Shown piece by piece: positions 1 to 7,632 of a DNA stretch of 64,000 bases. The stretch is from Streptomyces misionensis (lineage in GTDB: Bacteria; Actinomycetota; Actinomycetes; Streptomycetales; Streptomycetaceae): the NCBI RefSeq assembly GCF_900104815.1, contig NZ_FNTD01000004.1:7811001-7875000 (forward strand), written 5' to 3'. The position numbers and the translations under genes were made by a program. Below the pieces are notes generated by a model. That model had not been told where the DNA came from, made no database searches, and was given only the letters and a program-made list of their open reading frames with translations. Each line of letters starts with the position of its first letter. The first letter of the stretch is position 1.

Positions 1-1
1 C

Positions 2-247
2 ACCGCCGTCGGCCTCGGCTGCGACAGGTCCGTCCCGACCGACCCGTACTCCGGCACCCACCCCTACCCCGGCTCCGGCCCGGTCGTGCTCCGTAGCAGC
101 GAAAGGGCCCCGACCCAGGAGTACTGCACCGACTCGGTCAGCGCCCTCGGCGACATCATCGGCAACGGAGGCCCCGTGCCGGGCGGCAAGACGCTCGCGG
201 TGATCGGCTCGGGCTGCGTCGTGGAAGCGAACCCGATCGTCATCTGA
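2..247 (+). CDS. 3' end of a hypothetical, probably secreted protein (partial)
   Basis: An open frame enters from the left edge and stops at TGA 245-247, giving about 81 C-terminal residues. The piece is rich in Gly, Pro and Ser, contains three cysteines and ends in VVEANPIVI. Its composition resembles extracellular actinobacterial proteins, but no family is recognised and the N-terminus lies outside the window. A strong stem-loop follows the stop at 275-308, which supports this as a true gene end. Confidence 0.5.
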   Translation, partial: TAVGLGCDRSVPTDPYSGTHPYPGSGPVVLRSSERAPTQEYCTDSVSALGDIIGNGGPVPGGKTLAVIGSGCVVEANPIVI

Positions 248-274
248 CGACCGCGCCCGCCGCTTGCGCGCCAA

Positions 275-308
275 GGCGCCGTCACGAACAGGTTCCCGTG
301 ACGGCGCC
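275..308. terminator. Stem-loop terminator
   Basis: GGCGCCGTCACG at 275-286 pairs perfectly with CGTGACGGCGCC at 297-308, a 12-bp stem around a 10-nt loop. It begins 28 bases after the preceding stop codon. There is no U-tract, as is common for Streptomyces terminators. Confidence 0.75.
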
Positions 309-471
309 CTGGCCGGTTCCGCCGGGCTTGGTCCCGGGCCCGGACCTGCCGGTTCCGAGGCCGTGATCGCACCGGCCGGCGCGAGATCATCTGAGCCGGG
401 GTCAGGCCCCGACGGGACAACCTCTAGACTCGGCGGCCGTACTGGTCATGATCACTACCGGAAGGGGCCAC

Positions 472-678
472 ATGTTTCAGGACGCTCCGATCTACCACCA
501 ACTTGTCGCGGAGCGTGGCGATGTACCCGCGCGAGTACGTGACGCGGCGACGAGCATACTCCGTGAACTCGACCACGTAATCGGTGCGATGGCGGTGCCC
601 GCCCTCTCCACGAACCCTCTGCCGATGCGACATTCCGAAACCGCGGCGAGAACGGCACTTCCGCTACCCAGGCCGTAA
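472..678 (+). CDS. Small hypothetical protein (68 aa)
   Basis: The ORF starts at ATG 472, preceded by GGAAGGGG at a fitting distance; an in-frame ATG at 448 has no ribosome-binding site. The N-terminal half (FQDAPIYHQLVAERGDVPA, then an amphipathic stretch to about residue 35) resembles a small conserved protein family I remember from Streptomyces, often beginning MFQDxPIYxxLVAERGDVP. The C-terminal third is low in conserved character and may be read-through from a frameshift. Function is unknown. It stands alone, with no gene for 500 bases downstream. Confidence 0.5.
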   Translation: MFQDAPIYHQLVAERGDVPARVRDAATSILRELDHVIGAMAVPALSTNPLPMRHSETAARTALPLPRP

Positions 679-1215
679 CCGGCCTCGGACGTATGGGCAT
701 TGGGGTGGGCGTCCGGTCAAAGGAGGGCCGGACCTTCGGGGTTCGGCCCTCGGCGTGTGCCGGCGGAGCAAGGGGGCCGGCGCATGGGGTGTACGGCGCG
801 TACGCCCGGGCCTGTCCCGAGACCCGCCCCGGGTGCACGATCTGGGACCAGCGCCCGATGGGCGTGCGAACGCTTCCTCCCCACGCTCCGTGTCAGCCGT
901 CGGCTCACCAGGGGCCGCGCCGATCAGGAGGTCGTTCCTAGCCCGCCGACGCGACGGCTCACGTGCGCATCGCCCGCCCGCACCGGGACACGTGGGTGTG
1001 ACGCTCCAGGACCCGGACGGGCATCGGCTGGTGCTGTCCACCCGGACCCGGTCCAACCCGTAGGGCGTCGTCCACCCCCGAACGGCGGGCCCCTCCGCCC
1101 GCCCAGGCCCGCGAAGGCCGCGTGCCACTCGGTTGGCGGTGCGTGCGGTGGGCCGATCGGCGCGCGCCGGGCAAGTGGGGCCGCCGGGACACCCTCACGG
1201 CGGCACACTGGGCGC
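679..1215. other. Gene-free stretch upstream of the phosphatase gene
   Basis: No intact gene is supported in these 537 bases. The only coding-like element is a short VOC-type tail at about 990-1063. The rest probably holds the promoter of the phosphatase gene that starts at 1216. Confidence 0.4.
990..1063 (+). pseudogene. C-terminal remnant of a VOC/glyoxalase-family gene
   Basis: The plus strand reads GVTLQDPDGHRLVLSTR and then stops at 1061-1063. The string QDPDGHRLVL is the typical final strand of VOC (glyoxalase/bleomycin-resistance) domains. The sequence upstream in the same frame does not look like a VOC domain, so this is most likely the 3' end of a deleted gene. The identification rests on one short motif. 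Confidence 0.4.
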
Positions 1216-3858
1216 ATGAGCCTTGATCCGCGGGAATCGGTGCGGCGGTTTCCTCCGCGGCCACAGAGCGCGCGGGCGGCCAGAGGGTTCGTCCGGGCCG
1301 TCCTCGAAGGAGCCGAGCCCGCGGTGGTCGACGCCGCCGAGCTGCTGACCGGCGAGCTGGTGACCAACGCCGTGCTGCACGCGCGCACCGAGGTCGAGGT
1401 ACGGGTCCGGGTCGCCGACGGCGTGGTCCGGGCCCGGGTCGGCGACCTCAAGCCGGATCGCCCGGTGGTGTCCCGCCAAGGCCATCTGTACGCCGCCACC
1501 GGCTGGGGCCTGGGCATCGTCGAACGGCTGGCCGCCCGGCACGGCGTCGACGTCGCCGAGGACCACAAGGCCGTCTGGTTCGAGCTGCGGCCGGACACAC
1601 CGCCGCCCGCCACGTCGTGGCCACGGGTGCCACCCCCCGGGCCGCCCGGCACCGTCATCCTGGTCGATCTTCCGTACGCGCTGTACTCGGCGGCGCGCCA
1701 GCACCGGCACGCGCTGCTGCGGGAACTCGTGCTGGCCGACCTCGCGGACGCCCCCCTCGGCCCGCCCACCGTGGACCTGCTCGCCGCCCATGACGCGAAC
1801 AACCTGATCAGCGCGTGTGTCGCGGCGGCGCTGGAGGACCAGCAGGCCGACTCGGACATCCCCACGCTGACTCTTGCGGTCCCGGCGGACGCGGTCGAGG
1901 GCGCGGCCGCCTTGCGCAGGGTGCTCGACCTCGCCGAGGAGATGGCGCGTCAGGAGCGCCTGCTCGCCCGGCCCGCCCTGCCGCACATCGGCGCCTTCCA
2001 CCGCTGGCTGTTCGACGAGATCATCGGCCAGCTCGCCGGCGCCCACCCCGCCGCGTGGACGCTGGTGCCCCGGGAGCCGAGTGCGCGGCCGTCGGAACTG
2101 GCGCCCTGGGACGCCCGGCACGTGGGGGCCAGCCGGGTGCCGACGATCACGGCCGGGGACGACAACCGGATCATCGCGGTCAACGGACCGGTGTCGGACC
2201 TGCTGGGCTGGAGCCCGGACGAGCTGGTCGGACAGCGCATCACGGTGCTCATCCCCGAGCATCTGCGCGAGCGCCATGTGTCGGCGTTCACCTCCCTCCT
2301 GCTGACCGGCGAGCCCCGGATCCTGGGCCGTTCCGTACCGCTGCCGGGGTTGCACCGCGACGGGCGACTGGTCCCGGTCCGGCTGTTCATCCAGACGCAG
2401 GAGGCGGCCGACGGCCGTACCGTGTTCGTCGCCCAGCTCATCCCCCGCGTGAGCGCGCCCCCGTCCGCCCCCGGCAGGTCCGCGCCGAGCCGGCCTGCCC
2501 CGGAGGGGGAGCCGGAGCCGGACGCGGCGCCCGAGCGATCCGGCACCACGCAGACCGTGGCGGAGCCCGGCGTACCCGCTGACACCGGCCGTACGGCGTG
2601 GGAGCGGCTGTCACTGCTGGCCGACACCAGGAGCGCGCTGGCCGTCACACCGCCCTATCTGATGGCGCGGGTGCGCAGAGTGGGCGAGATCCTCGTCGAA
2701 CGCCTCGCCGACTGGTGCGTGGTGGACCTGCTGGACGAGCGCGACCAGGCGCGGCGGTTCTGCGTCGTGCACCGCGAGCCCGCCGCGCTGCCGCCCGAGG
2801 CGTTCGAGGGCCCGCTCCCGCCGGTCTCCGGCGCCGCCCAGGGTTCCCTGGCCCGGGTACTGCGCGGGGCGGGGCCGCTGCTGCTCACCGAGATCCCCAC
2901 GCCCCAGCAGGCCGCGAACGCCCTGGACGCGCGGCAGCTGGAGCTGTTCGAGCAGCTGGGCGCGAGCAGCGCCGTCATCGCGCCGCTGCGGGCGCGCCGG
3001 GAAGTCATCGGCGCCCTGACCGTGGCCCGGCTCAGCGAGCGGCGGCCGTTCACCGAGGACGATCTGCCACTGCTGGCGGACGTCGCCGACGGACTCGCGC
3101 TGGGCGTCGACAACACCCTGCTGTACCAGGAGACCCAGCAGATCGCCGAACGCCTCCAGCGCTCCCTGCTGCCCGCCCTGCCCGACACCGAGGACCTGCA
3201 ACTGGCCGCCCGTTACTCCTCCTCGTCCAGCACGGCGCACGTCGGCGGTGACTGGTACGACGCCTTCCTCCTGGGGGAGGGGGATCTCGTGCTGGTGATC
3301 GGGGACGTCACCGGGCACGACCTGAAGGCGGCTGTGGCCATGAGCGCGCTGCGCAACATGCTGCGCGGCATCGCCGTCGACCGCAGGGAACCACCGGGTG
3401 AGGTACTGCGCCGGCTGGACCTGGCCAGCCACACCCTCTACCGGCAGGCCACCGCCACCTGCATCTACGCGGTGGTCAAGGACGGCGCCGAGGAAGGGTC
3501 CAAGATCCTCCACCACGCGGCCGCCGGGCATCTGCCGCCGCTGCTCACCACCAGGGACGGCGACACCCGCTATCTCGACGCCGGCGCGGGCGTGCTGATC
3601 GGCATGGATCCCGAGCTGCCCCGCCCCACCGCGTGCGACACCCTGCCACCGCACTCCACGCTGCTGCTGTACACCGACGGCCTGATCGAGCGCCGGGGCG
3701 AATCCCTCGACGACGCCATGTCCAGGCTGCGCCAGCACGCCGCCGCCCTGGCCCGCGAGCCGCTCGACGTGTTCTGCGACGAACTCCTCATCGGACTCGC
3801 CGCCGACACCGCCGACGACGTGGCCCTCCTCGCCCTGCGCACGGCGCCGCCTCCTTGA
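1216..3858 (+). CDS. Multidomain SpoIIE-type phosphatase with anti-sigma-like ATPase, PAS and GAF domains
   Basis: This 880-aa protein begins with a GHKL ATPase domain of the RsbW/SpoIIAB type (residues about 20-120; N-box ELVTNAVLHA near 50, GWGLGIVERLA near 97). A region of unclear fold follows, then a PAS domain (about 308-390, from VPTITAGDDN), a GAF domain (about 475-640) and a PP2C-like SpoIIE phosphatase (about 652-878, with GGDWYD near 677 and a late DDVALL). Proteins of this architecture sense a ligand or redox signal and act on anti-sigma/anti-anti-sigma partners by phosphorylation and dephosphorylation. ATG 1216 fits the start of the ATPase fold; the frame stays open upstream but is not protein-like. 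No transmembrane segment is visible, so it is probably cytoplasmic. Its partner is not encoded next to it. Confidence 0.88.
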   Translation: MSLDPRESVRRFPPRPQSARAARGFVRAVLEGAEPAVVDAAELLTGELVTNAVLHARTEVEVRVRVADGVVRARVGDLKPDRPVVSRQGHLYAATGWGLGIVERLAARHGVDVAEDHKAVWFELRPDTPPPATSWPRVPPPGPPGTVILVDLPYALYSAARQHRHALLRELVLADLADAPLGPPTVDLLAAHDANNLISACVAAALEDQQADSDIPTLTLAVPADAVEGAAALRRVLDLAEEMARQERLLARPALPHIGAFHRWLFDEIIGQLAGAHPAAWTLVPREPSARPSELAPWDARHVGASRVPTITAGDDNRIIAVNGPVSDLLGWSPDELVGQRITVLIPEHLRERHVSAFTSLLLTGEPRILGRSVPLPGLHRDGRLVPVRLFIQTQEAADGRTVFVAQLIPRVSAPPSAPGRSAPSRPAPEGEPEPDAAPERSGTTQTVAEPGVPADTGRTAWERLSLLADTRSALAVTPPYLMARVRRVGEILVERLADWCVVDLLDERDQARRFCVVHREPAALPPEAFEGPLPPVSGAAQGSLARVLRGAGPLLLTEIPTPQQAANALDARQLELFEQLGASSAVIAPLRARREVIGALTVARLSERRPFTEDDLPLLADVADGLALGVDNTLLYQETQQIAERLQRSLLPALPDTEDLQLAARYSSSSSTAHVGGDWYDAFLLGEGDLVLVIGDVTGHDLKAAVAMSALRNMLRGIAVDRREPPGEVLRRLDLASHTLYRQATATCIYAVVKDGAEEGSKILHHAAAGHLPPLLTTRDGDTRYLDAGAGVLIGMDPELPRPTACDTLPPHSTLLLYTDGLIERRGESLDDAMSRLRQHAAALAREPLDVFCDELLIGLAADTADDVALLALRTAPPP

Positions 3859-3947
3859 CCGACGACCGTCCCGACGCGTGTCGCAGGGACAGGAGCAGGC
3901 CGATGCCCGCGTCCCTCGCCGTCGGAGCACCGGAACCCGTGGGAGCC

Positions 3948-4700
3948 CTAGAACTCGATCCGCACGCCCGGCTTGAGCAGATGCAGCCGGTCCGTGAGCC
4001 CCGCGCGGGCGAAGGCCGTTTCCAGGGTGTCCGCGCCCTGTGTGAAGTGCGCCCAGTGCTCGAAGTGCAGCGGGACGACATGACGCGCGCCCAGGATCCG
4101 GGCCGCCTCGGTCGCGTCGTCGCTGGGCAGGGTGAGGTAGGCGTCGCCGACCAGCGGCGTCCGGGCCCCGCCCGCGAACAGGACGGCGATGTCCACCGGG
4201 CCGAAACGGTCCGCGATCCGCCGTACGACGTCGAGTGAGGCGTTGTCCCCGCTGACGTAGACGGTCGGCAGGCCCTCGCCCTCGATCACGAAGCCGGTGA
4301 CCTCGCCGACGAGGTGCTCACTGCCGTCCGGCCCGTGCTGCGCCGGCACCCCGGTGATCCGCGCACCGCCTTCGAGGGTGTACGACTCCCAGCCGGCCAG
4401 CGCCCGAACGGGACCGCCGAGCCGCTCCCGGGCGGACGCCGTGGACAGGACGAGCGGGGCGCCGAGGGCGTATGCCCGCCCGGCCGCGTCCAGATTGTCG
4501 GGGTGCTGGTCATGGGAGAGCAGTACGGCGTCCACGGCGCCGACCTCGGCGGCCGTGAGGGAGGGACCGGCGGTCTTCACCAGCGTGCGGGCGCCCACGG
4601 GGTAGCTGCCGGGGGCGTCGAAGGTCGGGTCGGTGAGCAGGCGGGCCGTGCCGTAACCGATGAGGGCCGTGGGGCCGCCGAGATAGCGGATGGTCGTCAC
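3948..4700 (-). CDS. MBL-fold metallo-hydrolase (UlaG-like superfamily)
   Basis: A 250-aa protein beginning TIRYLGGPTALI, which is the typical first strand of beta-lactamase-superfamily hydrolases acting on small molecules. The metal motif reads SHDQHPDNLD near residues 62-71 rather than the classical HxHxDH, so the second His position is Gln and the last is Asn. Later motifs include VYVSGDNAS, which supplies the bridging-Asp region, and VVPLHFEHW near the C-terminus. The substrate is unknown. It is convergent with the phosphatase gene (90-base gap) and divergent from the kinase gene. Confidence 0.75.
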   Translation of the reverse strand: MTTIRYLGGPTALIGYGTARLLTDPTFDAPGSYPVGARTLVKTAGPSLTAAEVGAVDAVLLSHDQHPDNLDAAGRAYALGAPLVLSTASARERLGGPVRALAGWESYTLEGGARITGVPAQHGPDGSEHLVGEVTGFVIEGEGLPTVYVSGDNASLDVVRRIADRFGPVDIAVLFAGGARTPLVGDAYLTLPSDDATEAARILGARHVVPLHFEHWAHFTQGADTLETAFARAGLTDRLHLLKPGVRIEF

Positions 4701-4880
4701 GCCGCTTCAACTCGCGCCGCTCTCCGGGTATTCCACGGTTCCCCGGCCGCGGCCCCGCCCTTGCGTCCGCTCGCCATCGAAGATCAACTAGGGTGCGGAT
4801 GTGGAAAGGCGACGTGGTGGGGGCCGGTAGGCTTGGACCGCTGCGGCACCCTCCCACCTGATCCGCCTCCGCGGTGAGTC

Positions 4881-6026
4881 ATGGCCTGCGGCGATCAAGA
4901 CGTCTTTGGGCATGAGGATGAAGAACAAGTGCTTATAGCGGGTCGATACAGGCTGCGGGACACCATCGGGCAGGGCGCGATGGGGGAGGTGTGGCGGGCC
5001 TTCGACGAGACGCTCGGCAGACCGGTCGCCGTGAAACTCCTCCTTCCCCACGACTCCGACCACACCGCTTCCTCCCGGTTCCGGCTGGAGGCGCAGACCG
5101 CCGGCCGTCTCAGCCATCCGAACGTGGTCGGCGTCCTCGACTTCGGCGAGTACGAAGGCCGGTTGTTCCTGGTGATGGAACTGGTCGACGGGGGCAGCCT
5201 CGACGGACTGCTCGCCGCTTCCGGGCCGCTGCCCGTCGAACGGGTGGCTCGCATCGCCTCGCAGGCCGCCGTCGGGCTCGCCGTCGCGCACCGGCAGGGC
5301 ATCGTGCACCGGGACATCAAACCGGCCAACCTTCTGCTGGGCACCGACGACACCCTGAAGATCGGTGACTTCGGCATCGCCCGCTTCCTCGACGACCCCA
5401 GCGCCGCGCTCACCGCCACCGGACAGATCGTCGGCACCAGCCTCTACCTCGCGCCCGAGCGGGCCCTGGGCCGCACGGCCGGACCGGCGTCCGACGTGTA
5501 CTCCCTGGGCTGCGTGCTCTACCAACTCCTCACCGGGCGCCCGCCGTTCCAGGCGGACAGCCCGCTCGCGGTGCTTCACCAGCACCTCGACGCCACCCCG
5601 GCCCCGCCCCGGCAACTCCGCACCGACCTCCCGCCGGCCTTCGAGAACTACCTGCTCGGCCTGTTGGCCAAGGAGCCCGAGGGCAGGCCCACGGCCGAGG
5701 AGGTGGCGGACTGGTTCGGGCGCGGCGCCTGGCGCGGCGCGCCGGAGCCGCTGCCGGTCGAATACCAGGGCCACAGCCTCCCGGACAGGTCGTACGCGAC
5801 GGGCACGAGAGCGCCCGCGAGGCATGGTTCCCCTTCCGCGGCCCACTCGAACGGCGCGTTCGTACCGGCGGCGGACACCGAGTGGCGGACGAGTGTGCAC
5901 CGGGCCGCCACCCGCCGACCGAACCTGCCGCTCCTGCGCCGTTCCCGGCTGGCGGCCCTGCTGGGCGGCGCCGGCCTCTTCATCGCGGCGTTGCTGGTGG
6001 GCATGCTGTGGTTCTCGCCCAGCTGA
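4881..6026 (+). CDS. Membrane-anchored Ser/Thr protein kinase (PknB-type)
   Basis: The 381-aa protein carries a full Hanks-type kinase domain: Gly-rich loop GQGAMGEVWRA (30-40), catalytic Lys52 in VAVKLL, HRDIKPANLL with Asp145, and DFG at 163-165. The APE-like segment is LAPERALG. A Pro/Ala-rich linker leads to a single C-terminal transmembrane helix (about 354-376) followed by FSPS. There is no extracellular sensor domain, so the C-terminus is only an anchor. Two starts are possible, ATG 4881 and GTG 4929 just before the kinase fold; the shorter one would fit the usual N-terminus better. The substrate is unknown. Confidence 0.87.
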   Translation: MACGDQDVFGHEDEEQVLIAGRYRLRDTIGQGAMGEVWRAFDETLGRPVAVKLLLPHDSDHTASSRFRLEAQTAGRLSHPNVVGVLDFGEYEGRLFLVMELVDGGSLDGLLAASGPLPVERVARIASQAAVGLAVAHRQGIVHRDIKPANLLLGTDDTLKIGDFGIARFLDDPSAALTATGQIVGTSLYLAPERALGRTAGPASDVYSLGCVLYQLLTGRPPFQADSPLAVLHQHLDATPAPPRQLRTDLPPAFENYLLGLLAKEPEGRPTAEEVADWFGRGAWRGAPEPLPVEYQGHSLPDRSYATGTRAPARHGSPSAAHSNGAFVPAADTEWRTSVHRAATRRPNLPLLRRSRLAALLGGAGLFIAALLVGMLWFSPS

Positions 6027-6139
6027 GCGCGCACGCCCGAACCGCGGCTTGACGGCCGGCGACGGCCGCCGCCATGCGGGCCCTGCCGTCTCTCCGGCCG
6101 ATCCCGCGCGGAGCGGGTCGGCGAGGGGGGGAGGGGGGA

Positions 6140-6340
6140 TCAGGGCCGATGCCGAGGGAGGGCTCGGAGATCGGCGCGCAGCGCGCCCAGCGCGGACCGG
6201 TGCCGGTGGCTGAGCCACTCCGCGACGCCGAGCACGCGCAGCGCCGGCTCCCGGCCCACGTACCCGATCACGTACCCGGTGGCCGGCAACCGGCGCCCCG
6301 CCGCGGCACGCCCCGCGGCCAACGCCGTCAACGGATCCAC
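6140..6340 (-). CDS. Small hypothetical protein (66 aa)
   Basis: Read from GTG at 6340, this frame is preceded by a near-perfect ribosome-binding site (GGAGGGGGACC directly before GTG). The product has a GYVIGYVGREPALRVLGVAEW core and an Arg/His-rich tail. No family is recognised. The strong ribosome-binding site and compact size argue for a real small gene. It lies between the kinase and Ku genes, on the opposite strand to both. Confidence 0.45.
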   Translation of the reverse strand: MDPLTALAAGRAAAGRRLPATGYVIGYVGREPALRVLGVAEWLSHRHRSALGALRADLRALPRHRP

Positions 6341-6601
6341 GGTCCCCCTCCTCCACCAGCCCCCGTGGGCACGACCGCTTTCACCCGATCGCCCCAGTCC
6401 GGGAAAGCGGTATCGAGCGGCCGGGGAGAGGGCCATGGCAACGGGTGCGGACTCGGGGACGTCGGCCATCCGGCGGGCGGTGCGTCGTGCGGTGCGTCGC
6501 GCACGACCGGGCGCGCACGCTCCGTGGTCGGTCGATGCGGCGCGTGCCTGGTGGGATGGCCGTACGCTGGTGATGCTCGGGGTCACTGCGGAGGTCTGTC
6601 C

Positions 6602-7525
6602 ATGCCCCGAACGATCTGGAGTGGCGCGATCAGCTTCGGTCTCGTGACCGTGCCGATCAACGTGCAGAGCGCCACCGAGGACCACTCGATCCATTTCCAC
6701 CAGTACCACCTGGCCGACCAGGGCCGGATCCGGTACCGGAAGGTGTGCGAGCTGGAGGACCGCGAGGTCTCCCAGGACGAGATCGGCAAGGGCTACGAGC
6801 TGACCAAGACCCAGGTCGTCCCGATCACCGACGAGGACCTGAGCAACCTGCCGCTGCCGACCGCGAAGGCGATCGAGATCGACGCCTTCGTCCCGCTGGA
6901 GTCCGTCGACCCGCTGAAGATCGCCGAGGGCTACTACCTCCAGCCCGCCGGCCAGGTCGCGGCCAAGCCGTACAAACTCCTCGTCGAGGCGCTCGGCCGC
7001 TCGGCCAAGGTGGCGGTGGCGAAGTACGCCTGGAGCGGCAGGGAGAGACTGGGCCTGCTGCGCGTGAAGGACGACGTCCTGGTGCTGCACGCGATGCGCT
7101 GGCCCGACGAGATCCGCGACCCGGCCGAACTGCTGCCGCCGCCGGTCGAGGTGTCCGACGACGAGATCGAGGGCGCGCTCGCCCTGATGGACACCATGAC
7201 CGTCGACGCGCTGGAGGGCCCCGACTTCCACGACCGCTACACCGAGGCGATCGCCGAGATCATCGAGGCCAAACGCGAGGAGAAGCCCCTGCCCGAGGCG
7301 CCCGAGCCGGAGCAGCCTGCCCAGGTGCTCGACCTGATGGCCGCCCTGCAGGAGTCGGTGTCCAAGGCCAAGGCCTCCCGCGACGAACACACGGAACCGG
7401 CCGAGGTCCACGAACTGCCCCGACCGAAGAAGAAGGCCGCGACGAAGAAACAGCCGGCCAAGAAGGCCCAGGCCAAGAAGACCACGGCGAAGAAGGCTTC
7501 GGGCCGTCGGTCGCGCAGTGCTTGA
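6602..7525 (+). CDS. ku: Ku protein, DNA double-strand-break end binding
   Basis: The 307-aa protein starts PRTIWSGAISFGLVTVPI, the hallmark N-terminus of bacterial Ku. Ku forms a homodimeric ring on broken DNA ends and recruits ligase D for non-homologous end joining. The core Ku fold runs to about residue 250, including the YYLQPAGQ and LVLHAMRWPDEIR segments. A Lys/Ala-rich tail from about 275 (PKKKAATKKQ and similar repeats) is typical of actinobacterial Ku and aids DNA threading and ligase stimulation. ATG 6602 is clear because the first residues match the family. No ligD gene is present nearby, so the partner ligase must be elsewhere. Confidence 0.95.
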   Translation: MPRTIWSGAISFGLVTVPINVQSATEDHSIHFHQYHLADQGRIRYRKVCELEDREVSQDEIGKGYELTKTQVVPITDEDLSNLPLPTAKAIEIDAFVPLESVDPLKIAEGYYLQPAGQVAAKPYKLLVEALGRSAKVAVAKYAWSGRERLGLLRVKDDVLVLHAMRWPDEIRDPAELLPPPVEVSDDEIEGALALMDTMTVDALEGPDFHDRYTEAIAEIIEAKREEKPLPEAPEPEQPAQVLDLMAALQESVSKAKASRDEHTEPAEVHELPRPKKKAATKKQPAKKAQAKKTTAKKASGRRSRSA

Positions 7526-7632
7526 GGACGTGTGCGTACGATCCCCGACGGCGACTCCGATCCCGCATACGCCAACTGCGTGCGCCGGAACGGGACTTCG
7601 CTGCCCCGGAGCTTCGGAAGTCGCGGAAGCCG

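Noticed and set aside
6140..7411. Long minus-strand frame opposite the Ku gene
   Set aside because: It is the GC-rich shadow of Ku; only the last 66 codons, with their own ribosome-binding site, were kept as a small gene.
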